A stretch of 64,000 nucleotides of DNA from Brettanomyces bruxellensis (taxonomy: Eukaryota > Ascomycota > Pichiomycetes > Pichiales > Pichiaceae): contig NC_054686.1 in assembly GCF_011074885.1 (NCBI RefSeq), positions 992,001-1,056,000 of the forward strand. The letters run 5' to 3'. A program made the position numbers and the translations under genes. This document shows, in pieces, positions 28,376 to 38,633 of the stretch (within the stretch, counting starts at the first letter, position 1; every line of letters starts with the position of its first letter). The notes under the pieces are model-generated. The model saw only the letters and a list, made by a program, of their open reading frames with translations. It was not told where the DNA came from and did not search any database.

Positions 28376-31300
28376 ATGAAAGAGGCATCAAGTGGTGGAA
28401 AGTCCTCAAGGCTTCAAAGAAAAAGGAGAATCGTGCCGATGGACCGACGGAAAAGAGCTCTTTTTTCATGCGACAGATGCAAAATCAGAAAGATTAAATG
28501 CCGTAGAGTGTCGAACAACGATCTGAAGTATGATAATATTACGCCGTGTATCCAATGCAGCAAGGCAGGTGTTGCCTGCACGACTTCGATACCCCGGAAA
28601 AAGCGTTTTTACGGCCCTGTCAAGAATGTTAGTTTGCATTACCGATGTTTGTTGGCGTTAGTGATAGGGTTGTTTCCTGATAAGGATGTGTACAATATCG
28701 AGGAGCTCATAGATTTGGGCCATTCGCTAAAGATCGAGATGCCGTCTACTGACAGCTCGAGTGACAACCATGAAGTTCAAAATGCTGCATCGATCAAGTC
28801 TGAGCCTTCATACCCATTGAATGAAGATGCAATCAAGCCGCTCACCGAGGACGAATGTAAGGATGGATATCTCTCTGGTAATTCGAGACATGCTGCAGAC
28901 CGAGCTTCAACTTCATCAACATCGGCATCCTCCAGCTCTACGGATTTGAACAAGTTGCAGATTGCAAAAGATAAGAAGGTGCTGCTTGCAAGTGAGGCAG
29001 CAGTCAAGCAAGAGCCTCCATGCCTCCCACCAAGTATTAAGGTTAAAAAGAGTGCGCAGTGTGACAGTGACAGGCTTATCATGGATAGATTCGGCCACAC
29101 GCACTACATTGGAAATTTCGGCACTGCTTCGGTTCTCAATGGATTGTGTGACATCATCATCAAACGATCGTCATCTTCCCGTCACACCCCGACATCAACA
29201 CAGGATATTAGAGACAGCACTCTACAAACCATCACATCGGAGAATGAGCCCGTGTATCAATACCCTACTCATTTGTATAACTTGGACACAATAAACGTAG
29301 ACAGGTTTCCACTGATAAATCTTATAGGAAGGCAGGAGGCCGACATTTATGTTTCTGTATTCTTTGAAAAAGTGCACCCGTACTATTTCATTTTCAACCG
29401 CAAACGATTCGACCTGCGTTATGAGTTGTTCTGGAAAGAGATAAAGAAGACATCCCGGACAAAGGGGTCTATGAATGAGCCGCTGAGGTTGAGTGGGGCT
29501 GCAATATGCTGTATATACATGGTTTGGATACTAGGCCGCAGGTTTATGCAGTACTCCTCGAAATCGGAAATGCCCAGAGGTGCCGTTTTGGATCTGGAGA
29601 TGACCGACAGATTCATCGACATTATTCGACTCACTCTTTCCGATGTTGTTCTAACGCCAACAATTGACGGGATAAGGTTGCTCTTTTTGTTTTCCACCTA
29701 TCTATCGAGCATTAAGGTCAGGGAAAGTGGATATTGCTTGATGGAGATGGCTGCAATACAGGCAAAGGGCTTGGGCTTGCATCGCAAAGTGATCGTCGAC
29801 AAGTTCAATGACGGTAAGTCGGACGAGATGAAGCGTATAATGTGGTCTCTTGCCAAGAATGAAAGCATATTGTGCTGCTCCTTGGGTCGTGCAAGCGCAA
29901 TTCCGTGGGAGGAAATCGATGTTGAACTCCCAAAGATTGACGATGAGCCGGACGAGCTTTTCAAGACGTATTATTTCAAAAGTGTCAGATTGACCAGAAT
30001 CATATTCTTCATCTTGGATTACAAGAAGAAAACGCAGAAGGAGCCATTGTCTTTGGGGAGCTTGGAAAAGGCATTAACATGCCAAAGGGAGTTGCAGAGT
30101 TTCTGGGATAGCCTTCCCGAACAGTGGAAAGATTACAAGTCCTTGCCAATCAGACGGTACAAGCCGAAACTCCACATCCAGTATCATTACTACTATATCA
30201 CGCTGACCTTGCCGATGTTTCTTCATATTGTTAGTGTTCCTAATTACAATATCAAGCGTGGAGATCCTTTATTAGACTTGCTTGTGCATGGCATTCTGTC
30301 TTCGTTTGAAACGGCCGAGTTAGTCACCTACACAGATGCTAATGGTTTTTTTAACGGAACCATATACTATGATGTTTTCTATTGCTATAATGCGATAATG
30401 GTGCTCACCTTGTCGTACATTCTATTTGTGGGCTCTAAGCATTCTGGTGGACGCACTAGTGTGGTCGACTTGGATTACCTGGACTCCGAGTATGGAATCA
30501 ACCTTGAGCATTTACTAAAGGAAATCAACATGATTCGAAAGCTGATATTGAACAATTTGCATAAGATTGACGGAACCATGAGGAGAATGAGTGATATTAT
30601 AGAAACATTGCTTGATGACTTGGGGATAATCCAGATTTTGGTGAAGAAGTACGATGCTCCAAAGAGCAACGCTAAAAGTATTGATGGAAAGAGCGAAAGT
30701 AGCCAAACGAGTGTTTCTGCAAGTCTTCCTGGCTCTTTTAGAAAGCTTAAGTTCCATCTAAATCACGAGAAGCACAGAAAAAGAAGATCTCAGTCGGCAA
30801 GGCCGTCCACTAAAAAGGCAAAGAAGCAAACCCCATCTTTTACAGCTGCTACATTTTCTAAGTCTGGAACTGCACCCGTGTCCAATCAGTTATCTGCAGG
30901 TGGAACAAAGCCTATTCGTAGAGCTTTGAAATCCAATTTGCATAGCAATGGAGAGCATAATAAGCTCATTTTCAACAATTCTGAGGTTCCATCAAGCAAT
31001 TATCAAGGCTATGTTCAGTCACTACCACCGGATTCTGCTCAGACTCATGCCTTCTTAGGTTCTGGTATGAGCAGGGGTATGGCTAATTCAAATTTTGCGA
31101 ACGAGCAAGCATCTTCTTTCAGGTCTTCGCCGCAGTCCATGTGGTATGGTAATGACAATTCACAAATTACAGTTCCAAGTATGCTATCATCATCACGAAT
31201 CATGCCCTCAGGCATGGTTAATACCATTCACTCTGGAAATAGAGAGGGATCTGCCTCTTCTCAGCAAGATAGCTCAGCTGCAAGTAGGTCTCCTCCTATT

Positions 31301-31513
31301 ACTAATACTTCAAACGGTGATTCTCCGGTTGCCGATTCGAATGCAACAACTCCTGGAGGATCAAATATAAACGATGTATTGACATCAATGGCATTGAATA
31401 CGGATCTCATGGATGCTTTATTTGGCACTGACATGTTGACTTCTGACAACAACAATCGTAATAACGGTCAGAATCATAATTCCTCCCCCTTTATGGTTAA
31501 CAAGTGGTCATGA
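28376..31513 (+). CDS. Zn2Cys6 transcription factor with enlarged zinc-cluster loop
   Basis: A 1045-residue fungal binuclear-cluster regulator. The cluster is at residues 32-68: C32, C35, C42, C58, C61, C68. The loop between the third and fourth Cys is 15 residues, longer than usual. A basic KKRFYGP linker follows, then a helix-rich segment with HYRCLLALVIGLFPD and IEELIDLGHSLKIEMP. The fungal-specific regulatory domain covers about 320-700, including YISVFFEKVHPYYFIFNR-like text and MEMAAIQAKGLGLHRK. The C-terminal 300 residues are basic, then Ser/Asn/Gln-rich and disordered, as in activation domains. I do not recognise the orthologue. The start is the ATG at 28376. Confidence 0.9.
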   Translation: MKEASSGGKSSRLQRKRRIVPMDRRKRALFSCDRCKIRKIKCRRVSNNDLKYDNITPCIQCSKAGVACTTSIPRKKRFYGPVKNVSLHYRCLLALVIGLFPDKDVYNIEELIDLGHSLKIEMPSTDSSSDNHEVQNAASIKSEPSYPLNEDAIKPLTEDECKDGYLSGNSRHAADRASTSSTSASSSSTDLNKLQIAKDKKVLLASEAAVKQEPPCLPPSIKVKKSAQCDSDRLIMDRFGHTHYIGNFGTASVLNGLCDIIIKRSSSSRHTPTSTQDIRDSTLQTITSENEPVYQYPTHLYNLDTINVDRFPLINLIGRQEADIYVSVFFEKVHPYYFIFNRKRFDLRYELFWKEIKKTSRTKGSMNEPLRLSGAAICCIYMVWILGRRFMQYSSKSEMPRGAVLDLEMTDRFIDIIRLTLSDVVLTPTIDGIRLLFLFSTYLSSIKVRESGYCLMEMAAIQAKGLGLHRKVIVDKFNDGKSDEMKRIMWSLAKNESILCCSLGRASAIPWEEIDVELPKIDDEPDELFKTYYFKSVRLTRIIFFILDYKKKTQKEPLSLGSLEKALTCQRELQSFWDSLPEQWKDYKSLPIRRYKPKLHIQYHYYYITLTLPMFLHIVSVPNYNIKRGDPLLDLLVHGILSSFETAELVTYTDANGFFNGTIYYDVFYCYNAIMVLTLSYILFVGSKHSGGRTSVVDLDYLDSEYGINLEHLLKEINMIRKLILNNLHKIDGTMRRMSDIIETLLDDLGIIQILVKKYDAPKSNAKSIDGKSESSQTSVSASLPGSFRKLKFHLNHEKHRKRRSQSARPSTKKAKKQTPSFTAATFSKSGTAPVSNQLSAGGTKPIRRALKSNLHSNGEHNKLIFNNSEVPSSNYQGYVQSLPPDSAQTHAFLGSGMSRGMANSNFANEQASSFRSSPQSMWYGNDNSQITVPSMLSSSRIMPSGMVNTIHSGNREGSASSQQDSSAASRSPPITNTSNGDSPVADSNATTPGGSNINDVLTSMALNTDLMDALFGTDMLTSDNNNRNNGQNHNSSPFMVNKWS

Positions 31514-31735
31514 TCCCATCCCAGGGAGATGATAAATGGATGACATGAATCCATGCTTAAGCTTATATGTCACGTTTATGTCTCATTTCTCATATCTATA
31601 CGCTACGTTATGTCACCTTTACATTTCACGTTTATATACTTTCTTACGATTATGACGACAAATTTATCCAGCCGTTATCTTAAATGGATAGACCTGTATT
31701 TAACCTGTAATGTATGCTAATATGTATAAGAGCTG

Positions 31736-32392
31736 TTACTCGCATGAGCTGAGCATATTGCTTATCACTTTAAGTAGCTGAGGGTTCTCTGCAGCGGCAC
31801 TAACTCTTTCCTTGTCATTTAACTGTTTGTTGACCTGCTTCTCTGTTTGGTGTGTTCCCTCTTTCAATAGAATTGTAATCCGAAACCTCTTTGGTAGGCA
31901 TCTGTCGAGTCTCACTCGTATACCAAGACCAATTAATGTTGCAAGTGAACACTGTGAAATTGTGGGTGTGATTCTCAATAGAATTTCCCCGATTTGAGAC
32001 TTGTCAGAAGCATTTTTGACTTCAATGTCGTTTAGATTGACAACGGCAAGCTGTCCAAGAGTGAGTGGGTGTTCCGGATCTGATATTGATGCTGTTAAAT
32101 CGTATATTTCTTGTGCATCTATGGGCTCCAAGTTGCTTAATGAACTCTGGATGCTAATGTTAGATTCCTCTTTAATCAATGACGACGCGTTCAAGCCTTC
32201 CACAGGTGTATCTTCAATATCGTAAAGTGTTTCATAATCGGTAAGAAGTGACAACTCTTGAAGACGATGTTGATAGAGTATTTCTTCACTTCTCTCAATA
32301 TTCTCCTTATCTACATAGTCAGCCTGATCTCCACGTCTTGGAAGCTCGCTAACATCCAAAACAGTTGGGTTTGCATTAATTTGCTCCACCAT
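31736..32392 (-). CDS. CIA2: Cytosolic iron-sulfur assembly targeting factor Cia2
   Basis: A 218-residue MIP18/DUF59 protein. With Cia1 and Met18 it delivers Fe-S clusters to cytosolic and nuclear apoproteins. The C-terminal half is nearly identical to yeast: IDAQEIYDLTASISDPEHP, TLGQLAVVNL, ITPTISQCSLATLIGLGIRVRL and KGTHQTEKQVNKQLNDKERV-like text. The reactive Cys is C148. The N-terminal MVEQINANPTVLD matches the start of yeast Cia2 (MSEFLNENPDILE), so I start at the ATG at 32390-32392; the open frame upstream has no ATG. Confidence 0.95.
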   Translation of the reverse strand: MVEQINANPTVLDVSELPRRGDQADYVDKENIERSEEILYQHRLQELSLLTDYETLYDIEDTPVEGLNASSLIKEESNISIQSSLSNLEPIDAQEIYDLTASISDPEHPLTLGQLAVVNLNDIEVKNASDKSQIGEILLRITPTISQCSLATLIGLGIRVRLDRCLPKRFRITILLKEGTHQTEKQVNKQLNDKERVSAAAENPQLLKVISNMLSSCE

Positions 32393-32695
32393 ATTTGAAT
32401 TATGCTGTTTAATGGGAAGTTTTTTATCGTTTGATCCCTGGAAAGGGCAAAGATAGTCAGGCGGAAAATATCTGCGGGGTTGATGCAATCCTGGATATAT
32501 ATATGCTTTTTTTTTTTTTTCATTAAATTTCTTCCTTTCTTTCGCCCCGTTTTTTTTTTTATCCCTTAGTATGTTTAACTTTTCTCGTGTGCTCTCTATC
32601 TGAGATCTGCGAACGACAGATGTATTATCTCCGAAGCATTATTAGATTGTGCCGGAAAGTAACATATTCACTATTTATCATATAATTAGACTTTA
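32393..32695. other. Divergent promoter of CIA2 and NRK1
   Basis: 303 bases between divergent start codons, with T-runs at 32508-32520 and 32550-32560. A TATA-like ATATATATATG lies on the CIA2 side at about 32495-32505. Confidence 0.6.
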
Positions 32696-33466
32696 ATGGC
32701 GGCACCCCTTATAATTGGTCTTAGTGGGGCGTCCAGTTCTGGAAAAACAACTGTTGCAAATGCTCTTGGCACCATTTTCCCTGATTCAAGCATCATTCAT
32801 GAGGATGATTTCTATCTTCCAGACAACCAAATCCCATACAATGAGGAGATTCATGAATACGACTGGGATTGTCCCGGTGCAATAAACTTTGAAAATTTAA
32901 CAGAAGTAGTCAAGAAATTAAAACTGGATGAAACATTTGATAGGCAGAAGTATATGCATCTAGAAACCACAAATATTTCGAATCAGATTGATAAGCATTT
33001 TTGTGTGTCGCCCGACATTCATAATAAACTTCGGACTTTAGCCCAAAAAGCCTTCCTCGATCGCAAAGTGTATTTGATAGATGGGTTCCTAATGTTTGGA
33101 TCCAAGCAGCTGGTCGACTTGATGGATATTAAACTCTTCTTTAGGACGGATTACGAAACTTTGAAGAGAAGGAGGCAGGTCAGAAAGTATAATGTGGATG
33201 CTGGCGTTTGGACTGATCCACCTGGCTATTTTACTAAATGCGTGTGGCCCCAATACTATCATTATCACAAGGGCATTTTTTGCGATGGTGAGGATGAACA
33301 TAAGGTAAGAAGTACAGGTGGTGCTCTTAACGATTATGCCAAGAGTGTGCTACACATTGATGATTTCATCAATAACGACGACTCGGACTTTGACACCCTG
33401 ATTTCTGATGTTTTCCACACTGTAATCGGGCATGTTAGGGACTCAGAAGTTGGAATACAAAAATAG
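32696..33466 (+). CDS. NRK1: Nicotinamide riboside kinase
   Basis: A 256-residue P-loop kinase that phosphorylates nicotinamide riboside to NMN in NAD+ salvage. The Walker A motif GASSSGKT is at residues 11-18. The substrate-side acidic residue lies in IIHEDDFYLPD and is followed by YDWDCPGAINFE, typical of Nrk. The lid region has RTDYETLKRRRQVR, then DPPGYFTKCVWPQYY. The length is close to the 240-residue yeast protein. The start is the ATG at 32696. Confidence 0.95.
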   Translation: MAAPLIIGLSGASSSGKTTVANALGTIFPDSSIIHEDDFYLPDNQIPYNEEIHEYDWDCPGAINFENLTEVVKKLKLDETFDRQKYMHLETTNISNQIDKHFCVSPDIHNKLRTLAQKAFLDRKVYLIDGFLMFGSKQLVDLMDIKLFFRTDYETLKRRRQVRKYNVDAGVWTDPPGYFTKCVWPQYYHYHKGIFCDGEDEHKVRSTGGALNDYAKSVLHIDDFINNDDSDFDTLISDVFHTVIGHVRDSEVGIQK

Positions 33467-33570
33467 ATTGATGAATGTCTACGCTCCTCTCTTTTTGCGC
33501 TTTAAATTGCATTTATTATACATATAGAACGAAGTAGACGTAAACGATCGAGTCTCAAGGATAATCGGAT

Positions 33571-36500
33571 TTATTTGTGATGCCTTCTCTTCTTCCTATT
33601 TCCACCTTGTGCACCATTTATCTCTTCCTTATATATTTCTTCGGCGGATTTTCTGGCTCTCTTCTTTTTTCCGCTCTTTATACTCACAGTTCCCTTAACT
33701 TTAGCAGCCTTGGCTAGTTCTGGCTTGTTTGCATTCCATTCGTCGTCCAAATCATCTTTTATCTCGTACTTGTCAAGCTTGAGAGAATTGATTAGCTCGT
33801 TCTGTTTGGTTTTCACCTCATCAACTGCCTTTTTACCCGCAGTATTGAGATCTTGCTCCATCTCAAATTCTGCCTGATCTGCACTGGCTAAACCATCTGT
33901 CTTTTCCTCCTCTGTTTCAAGAGGTGGCAATGTCTTGGTGATGGATTTCTTTAGAATGTCTCCAAAGTGAAGAGATATCTTCCTGACAACTTTGGCAAAC
34001 ATGGCTAGAGCTTGATTTTGCTCTATATTCAACTCTCTAGCCACATCCTCCACAGTTTTCCTCTGAAGACCAACCGATAAGAGAATAGCGAGTTGGACGT
34101 GCGAAAGCTTAACGGTGTCCGATAGTCTTCCCTTGAAGTAAAGTTCCGAGATATCAGGCACCAAATCTAAAATAACGTGGTAATCCAATAAGTTGTTTGC
34201 GTACGACTCCAGTCTCTTGAGATCGAATGGAGTGAATGTCTCGTCTAAATCTTCACGTGACAACTCACCCTTGCCTGAAACGCTGCCTCCTATTTTTGTT
34301 GCATCTATCAAACTTAGCGACTGCACGCAGTCAAAGGCTTTGAAATTGTATGAAAGCAAGCTGAGGAATCTCTTATGGAAATCCTTGCTGAATGCCTTTA
34401 ACCACTTGTCCTCTCTTTCAGGAAGAACCTTCAGCATTACGCATGTGTGCTCTCCAGTAAGATCATTGGCTGTTTGTCTAAGGTAGACCGGACTGTACCC
34501 TGATCTTTTCCAGAACTTCAAAAGCGAACCCGTCAATCCATAGGACACACCCATGTAGTGAAGATAATAAGGCGATTTGTGCGAGAGATTGATGAACAAC
34601 GGAGGCAATTCGTCGCCCTTTCTTGGAGCAATCTTATCCTTCAAGCTTGATTTCTTGAGTTCACTATCAGAAAGACGCTTGATGGCATACTTGCTGTCGT
34701 CAATCGTCTTGGACTCGTTTATATCTGCAAACTTCCCCTCAAAGTAGTCCGATAAAAGCTCCAATGCTCTTGAGCCGTATCCCATATTCTGGAAATCCGG
34801 ATGTGTGGCTATTCGCACGACTCTTGCACCAGAGAGAGATGCAAAGTCATCATCCTGGAACTGTTGCGAGACTAGCCATGGAATCAGATCACCTCCAGCA
34901 CGCAAACCGCGGCTCAAACTTCTTCTGATACTCTCCTTTGAGATCTCGCCCTCCAAGGCAAGCTGGATGACACAAAGCGGAGTTGGAATGCTTCCGTCTT
35001 TGCCAGCATCGGGGCCAAATAGTGCATATAGCTGGTGTGCTGGAGCATCGGACATCAACTGGAGGTCGTTGGGCGAGTTCTTGTAGTGCGAAGACACAAA
35101 TAAAGCCATCATCTTTTGCAAGAAGGCCTCACTGACGGGATCATAGGAGAAAAGTGTGTCCCGGTTAATGTAGAAAAGACTGCACTTGCTTGGATGTGGG
35201 CATCCCCTTGTTACGTACTTTGTATTTTTGTCGACCTTCACATCAAGACAAAGAAGCTTGTTAAGCCATGCCTCCACTGGGTCTCCCGGAGCGTATCTGA
35301 TGGGCTCACTCAAAGTAGCCTCCACAAGTTTTCTTGCACGAACGTCCAACGAAGTGCCGTTGCCAGGAATCAAACGCGTGGATGGGTTTTCTATCACCTC
35401 CCCATCATCCTTGACAACACTCTTGGCCTGCTTCCTCAATTGATCGATCAACTTGAGTGAGAGCGACCGTCCGGTACCCTCGTAACCGTTTATTGTGGAT
35501 GACATGAACACGAGATACGAGCCAAGGAGCTTTTTCACAAGAGGAAGAGGGATTGCTGCAGCCTCATCGATGATTAAGAGCTCGGCCTGGCCCAATACCT
35601 GGCTGTCGGTTGGTGAAATGTACTGGATGGTTTGTCTGTGCGTGGATCTCTTCACATCAACCCTCACGATTGATTTATGGAACGACGGGTTGGTCGACTG
35701 GATGATATCGTAGTCGGCGTGTTCAACGTAGCCCATGGCATCGAATCCCTTGAAGATGAACTCAAACAACGTCTTCAAGTTTTCAGGTGAAGGTGAAGTG
35801 ACAAATATATTCGAATAGTCCTGTGAGACCGCGGCGGCAATCGCAATACCGAGAGCAGCAGACTTACCACGTCCTCTTCCAGCTGTAAGTGTCACCGTGG
35901 TGTTAAAAGTCTTTTCCGCTATCGCATCGATAAATCTTAAAACGGCCTCTGCTTGGTTGACTGTCTTACAAAGAGAAACTAACGATCCTGCCGGCTGAGT
36001 ATCGGCAAGGCTCTCCTTTAGGTCTGCTAGCTCCTTCTGCTTTGGCGATATCTCCTCTTCATCTGCCGGGGGTAGTCTTCTAACATTCCGAGCCCCGGAG
36101 ACAGGAAGAACATTAAGAGTATCGTCAACAACTAGACACGTCTTGCAATCAGCAAGAGACAGCAAAAATCGCTCGTTAAACCTGGCAACAACATCGTTAT
36201 GTGCCTCGGTACGATATCTGGAGTGAACCTCCATGGTCATCGTGTAAAGCTGCTTCAAAGATGACATCGACTTCAAGAGCATGACGATAACTCCTCCACC
36301 TTCGACAGTTTCAATCGTCCGGGCCATTAAGTTAGGGGTTAATCCCTCAAAGTCCTGTAATATAAGCATTCCGTACGTATTACCAAGGATCTTCTCTGTC
36401 TCCTTATAATACACGTACCTGATCTGCTGGTTGGAAATGAATGCTTCAAACGGATCGAGCTCATTCGGCTCTCTTCTTCCCCTCTTGATATCCTTCTTGA

Positions 36501-36753
36501 TCTTCTTCTCCCGCTTCTTTCTGTGTGAGGTGAAGCCCAAAAGTTTCTTCTTATATGCCCAAAGAATCGATTTGTTCATCTTCAAGTCCGAGTTCATCAT
36601 AAGATAATGTAAGTTTGGGATTTGGTCCCTAGACTTGTCACCAACCATAATGATAAACGATCTCTGCTTAGTTTGCACTCCATTCCTAATAAGGGCAGGA
36701 ATCCTTGCATCCAAGATCTTCTTCTTGGTCTTCTCATTGACCGTGCTCGACAT
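33571..36753 (-). CDS. KRE33: RNA cytidine acetyltransferase (NAT10/Kre33)
   Basis: A 1060-residue nucleolar enzyme that makes N4-acetylcytidine in 18S rRNA and, with Tan1, in tRNA, and is needed for small-subunit assembly. It is near-identical in length to yeast Kre33 (1056). Domains in order: the N-terminal DUF1726 region (ARIPALIRNGVQTKQRS), the RecD-like helicase with Walker A AGRGRGKSAALG near residue 290 and LLIDEAAAIPLPLV, the GNAT domain with RIATHPDFQNMGYGS near 620, a tRNA-binding region and a Lys/Arg-rich tail. The start is the ATG at 36751-36753; the nine upstream in-frame codons begin with GTG, not ATG. Confidence 0.98.
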   Translation of the reverse strand: MSSTVNEKTKKKILDARIPALIRNGVQTKQRSFIIMVGDKSRDQIPNLHYLMMNSDLKMNKSILWAYKKKLLGFTSHRKKREKKIKKDIKRGRREPNELDPFEAFISNQQIRYVYYKETEKILGNTYGMLILQDFEGLTPNLMARTIETVEGGGVIVMLLKSMSSLKQLYTMTMEVHSRYRTEAHNDVVARFNERFLLSLADCKTCLVVDDTLNVLPVSGARNVRRLPPADEEEISPKQKELADLKESLADTQPAGSLVSLCKTVNQAEAVLRFIDAIAEKTFNTTVTLTAGRGRGKSAALGIAIAAAVSQDYSNIFVTSPSPENLKTLFEFIFKGFDAMGYVEHADYDIIQSTNPSFHKSIVRVDVKRSTHRQTIQYISPTDSQVLGQAELLIIDEAAAIPLPLVKKLLGSYLVFMSSTINGYEGTGRSLSLKLIDQLRKQAKSVVKDDGEVIENPSTRLIPGNGTSLDVRARKLVEATLSEPIRYAPGDPVEAWLNKLLCLDVKVDKNTKYVTRGCPHPSKCSLFYINRDTLFSYDPVSEAFLQKMMALFVSSHYKNSPNDLQLMSDAPAHQLYALFGPDAGKDGSIPTPLCVIQLALEGEISKESIRRSLSRGLRAGGDLIPWLVSQQFQDDDFASLSGARVVRIATHPDFQNMGYGSRALELLSDYFEGKFADINESKTIDDSKYAIKRLSDSELKKSSLKDKIAPRKGDELPPLFINLSHKSPYYLHYMGVSYGLTGSLLKFWKRSGYSPVYLRQTANDLTGEHTCVMLKVLPEREDKWLKAFSKDFHKRFLSLLSYNFKAFDCVQSLSLIDATKIGGSVSGKGELSREDLDETFTPFDLKRLESYANNLLDYHVILDLVPDISELYFKGRLSDTVKLSHVQLAILLSVGLQRKTVEDVARELNIEQNQALAMFAKVVRKISLHFGDILKKSITKTLPPLETEEEKTDGLASADQAEFEMEQDLNTAGKKAVDEVKTKQNELINSLKLDKYEIKDDLDDEWNANKPELAKAAKVKGTVSIKSGKKKRARKSAEEIYKEEINGAQGGNRKKRRHHK

Positions 36754-37047
36754 TTTTAATATCGTACGGTATTTTGACACTTGGTTTGGGCAACTTGCTA
36801 TCCAGTGAACGATATACGTATCCCAACGAAGGACAGTTCCAATAGATATAATCAGTAGGTAAAATTTTTCAGTTGTGCGAAGATGCTGAAATTTTTTAAT
36901 TTTTTTTTTTTACCTTGATCGCCAAAACATTTCAACAGTTTACCATATATAGGCAAGTGATGGTCTTAGCAGTATACAATTCTTACTTTTATCATACTGA
37001 ATACTTCCAAATACTTATAGGTACATTTCTATCTATCAGAGTTATCG
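36754..37047. promoter_or_regulatory. Divergent KRE33/NAF1 promoter with RRPE-like elements
   Basis: 294 bases between the start codons of two ribosome/snoRNP biogenesis genes. AAAATTTTTC at 36861-36870 and TGAAATTTTTT at 36887-36897 resemble the RRPE element of yeast ribosome-biogenesis promoters. A T-run is at 36900-36910. No clear PAC element (GATGAG) is seen. Confidence 0.45.
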
Positions 37048-38562
37048 ATGTCAGCCAATCAAAATGATGGCGTCGACCAAAGTCCTATGTCTCCAAGTAA
37101 TGAAAACATCGATAAGAAAAATTTAGATGCTACTTCTACAAATGCCGACGAAGATATGATCTTCAATAAGGATGTCGACATTCAGTATAGTTCAGATGAA
37201 GATATAGCAAATGATAAGAAGGGAAAGCGATCCGGATCTTTTTCGGCTTCTTCGAATTTGGAGACTAGTACAAGTTCAGGTGATTCTGATTCTGATTCTG
37301 ATTCTGATTCTGGCTCTGGTTCCGATTCTGATTCCGATTCTGATTCCAATTCCAATTCCAACTCAGAATCCGGATCCTCTGTATCCAGCAGTGGTTCTGA
37401 ATCCGATTCAGAGACAGATTCAATGCAAGCAAATATTAAAGATGATATAGAAGAGCATGAGACTGATGATGAAGGACCCATAAGGTCAAAGAATGAAAAA
37501 TCAGTTGAAGTTGCACCAGAGCTTCCAGAAGATTACACAATTCCGGAATCAACGCCCATAAAGTATCTTGGAACAGTTACGAGCATAGTCGAGAATAGTG
37601 TTCTTGTCCAATCAGCAGTCTCCGCTGAACTCCAGGTCTTGAGAGAAGGTGCTGTGCTTTGCTTAGAGAATCGTTCTCCTTTGGGCATACTATTTGAGAT
37701 ATTTGGACGATTGCAATGTCCAATTTTCCGGGTTAAGTTCAACAACGAAGCCGAGTTGAAAGACCGTAACATAGAAAAGGGAATGAAGGTCTATTATGTT
37801 GTCCCATCTGCCCAATTTGCGCTGACATCACAAATTAGAAGTATTCGAGGTACGGATGCAAGTAACGTTAACGATGAAGAATTGCCCGAGAGTGAGCAGG
37901 ATTATTCTGATGATGAGGAAGAGAGTAGAGCCAAAAGAGAAAGAAAACGTCAACGGAAAAGCAAAGCTAAGGATGGCCAGATACAGAAAAGGCAGCAACA
38001 TGGATCTGGAGGTAGGATTCCAAACTACTTAAAGTCACGTTTTACTGCTTTACCTTCTTCTAAGCCACGCGGGTATCAATCGCACGCGAAACCATCGCAA
38101 TCGTCTAACAATACTCGTCACCATAGTACAGATCATGCCAATACCAGCCAGGCACAACTTGCTGCTCTAAACAAAGCACAAAAACAGTTCATGAGTATCA
38201 TGAATCCGCAAAGCTCCAACCTGAGTTCCGGAAGCACCTATGTTCAGAATATGTACGGGCAGCCTGCATCTTCGAATTCACTGTCAAATTCACATGCTAA
38301 TTCGTATTCTTCCTCTTCCACGACTCACACTTATGGAAAACCAGCTGGTAATGCACACAATGGTGATTCTCTAATGGAGAAAATGCAATTCTTAATACAG
38401 AAGCAAGCCAAAGCGGCATCTGGGCAGGTCAAGGAGCATGCAGCCGCTTCCAGCTTCAATCAGAAAGGTAACAGTGCCGAATATTCTCGAGACCCTCCTG
38501 ACTACAGTGATGAGAAAGAAGATAGCAACGACAGCTACGATCCTGCAAATCCGGGATTTTAA
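37048..38562 (+). CDS. NAF1: H/ACA snoRNP assembly factor Naf1
   Basis: A 504-residue protein that escorts Cbf5 during H/ACA snoRNP assembly and is later replaced by Gar1. The Gar1-like core is at about 165-265: PIKYLGTVTSIVENSVLVQS, LENRSPLGILFEIFG and PIFRVKF, then YYVVPSAQFALTSQI. It is preceded by a Ser/Asp-rich acidic region (about 75-130) coded by a GATTCT repeat, and followed by a basic patch (RAKRERKRQRKSKAK) and a Ser/Gln/Asn-rich tail. This matches the architecture of yeast Naf1 (492 residues). The start is the ATG at 37048. Confidence 0.95.
   Translation: MSANQNDGVDQSPMSPSNENIDKKNLDATSTNADEDMIFNKDVDIQYSSDEDIANDKKGKRSGSFSASSNLETSTSSGDSDSDSDSDSGSGSDSDSDSDSNSNSNSESGSSVSSSGSESDSETDSMQANIKDDIEEHETDDEGPIRSKNEKSVEVAPELPEDYTIPESTPIKYLGTVTSIVENSVLVQSAVSAELQVLREGAVLCLENRSPLGILFEIFGRLQCPIFRVKFNNEAELKDRNIEKGMKVYYVVPSAQFALTSQIRSIRGTDASNVNDEELPESEQDYSDDEEESRAKRERKRQRKSKAKDGQIQKRQQHGSGGRIPNYLKSRFTALPSSKPRGYQSHAKPSQSSNNTRHHSTDHANTSQAQLAALNKAQKQFMSIMNPQSSNLSSGSTYVQNMYGQPASSNSLSNSHANSYSSSSTTHTYGKPAGNAHNGDSLMEKMQFLIQKQAKAASGQVKEHAAASSFNQKGNSAEYSRDPPDYSDEKEDSNDSYDPANPGF
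37282..37368. repeat. GATTCT hexanucleotide repeat in NAF1
   Basis: About 14 degenerate copies of the hexamer GATTCT/GATTCC/AATTCC encoding Asp-Ser, Gly-Ser and Asn-Ser dipeptides in the acidic region of Naf1. Confidence 0.9.
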
Positions 38563-38633
38563 AATGAAATTCTATCTTTACTATATTTATGGGTAAGCAT
38601 CCAAATGCATAGAGTAGAGTTTTTTTCGTCGTA

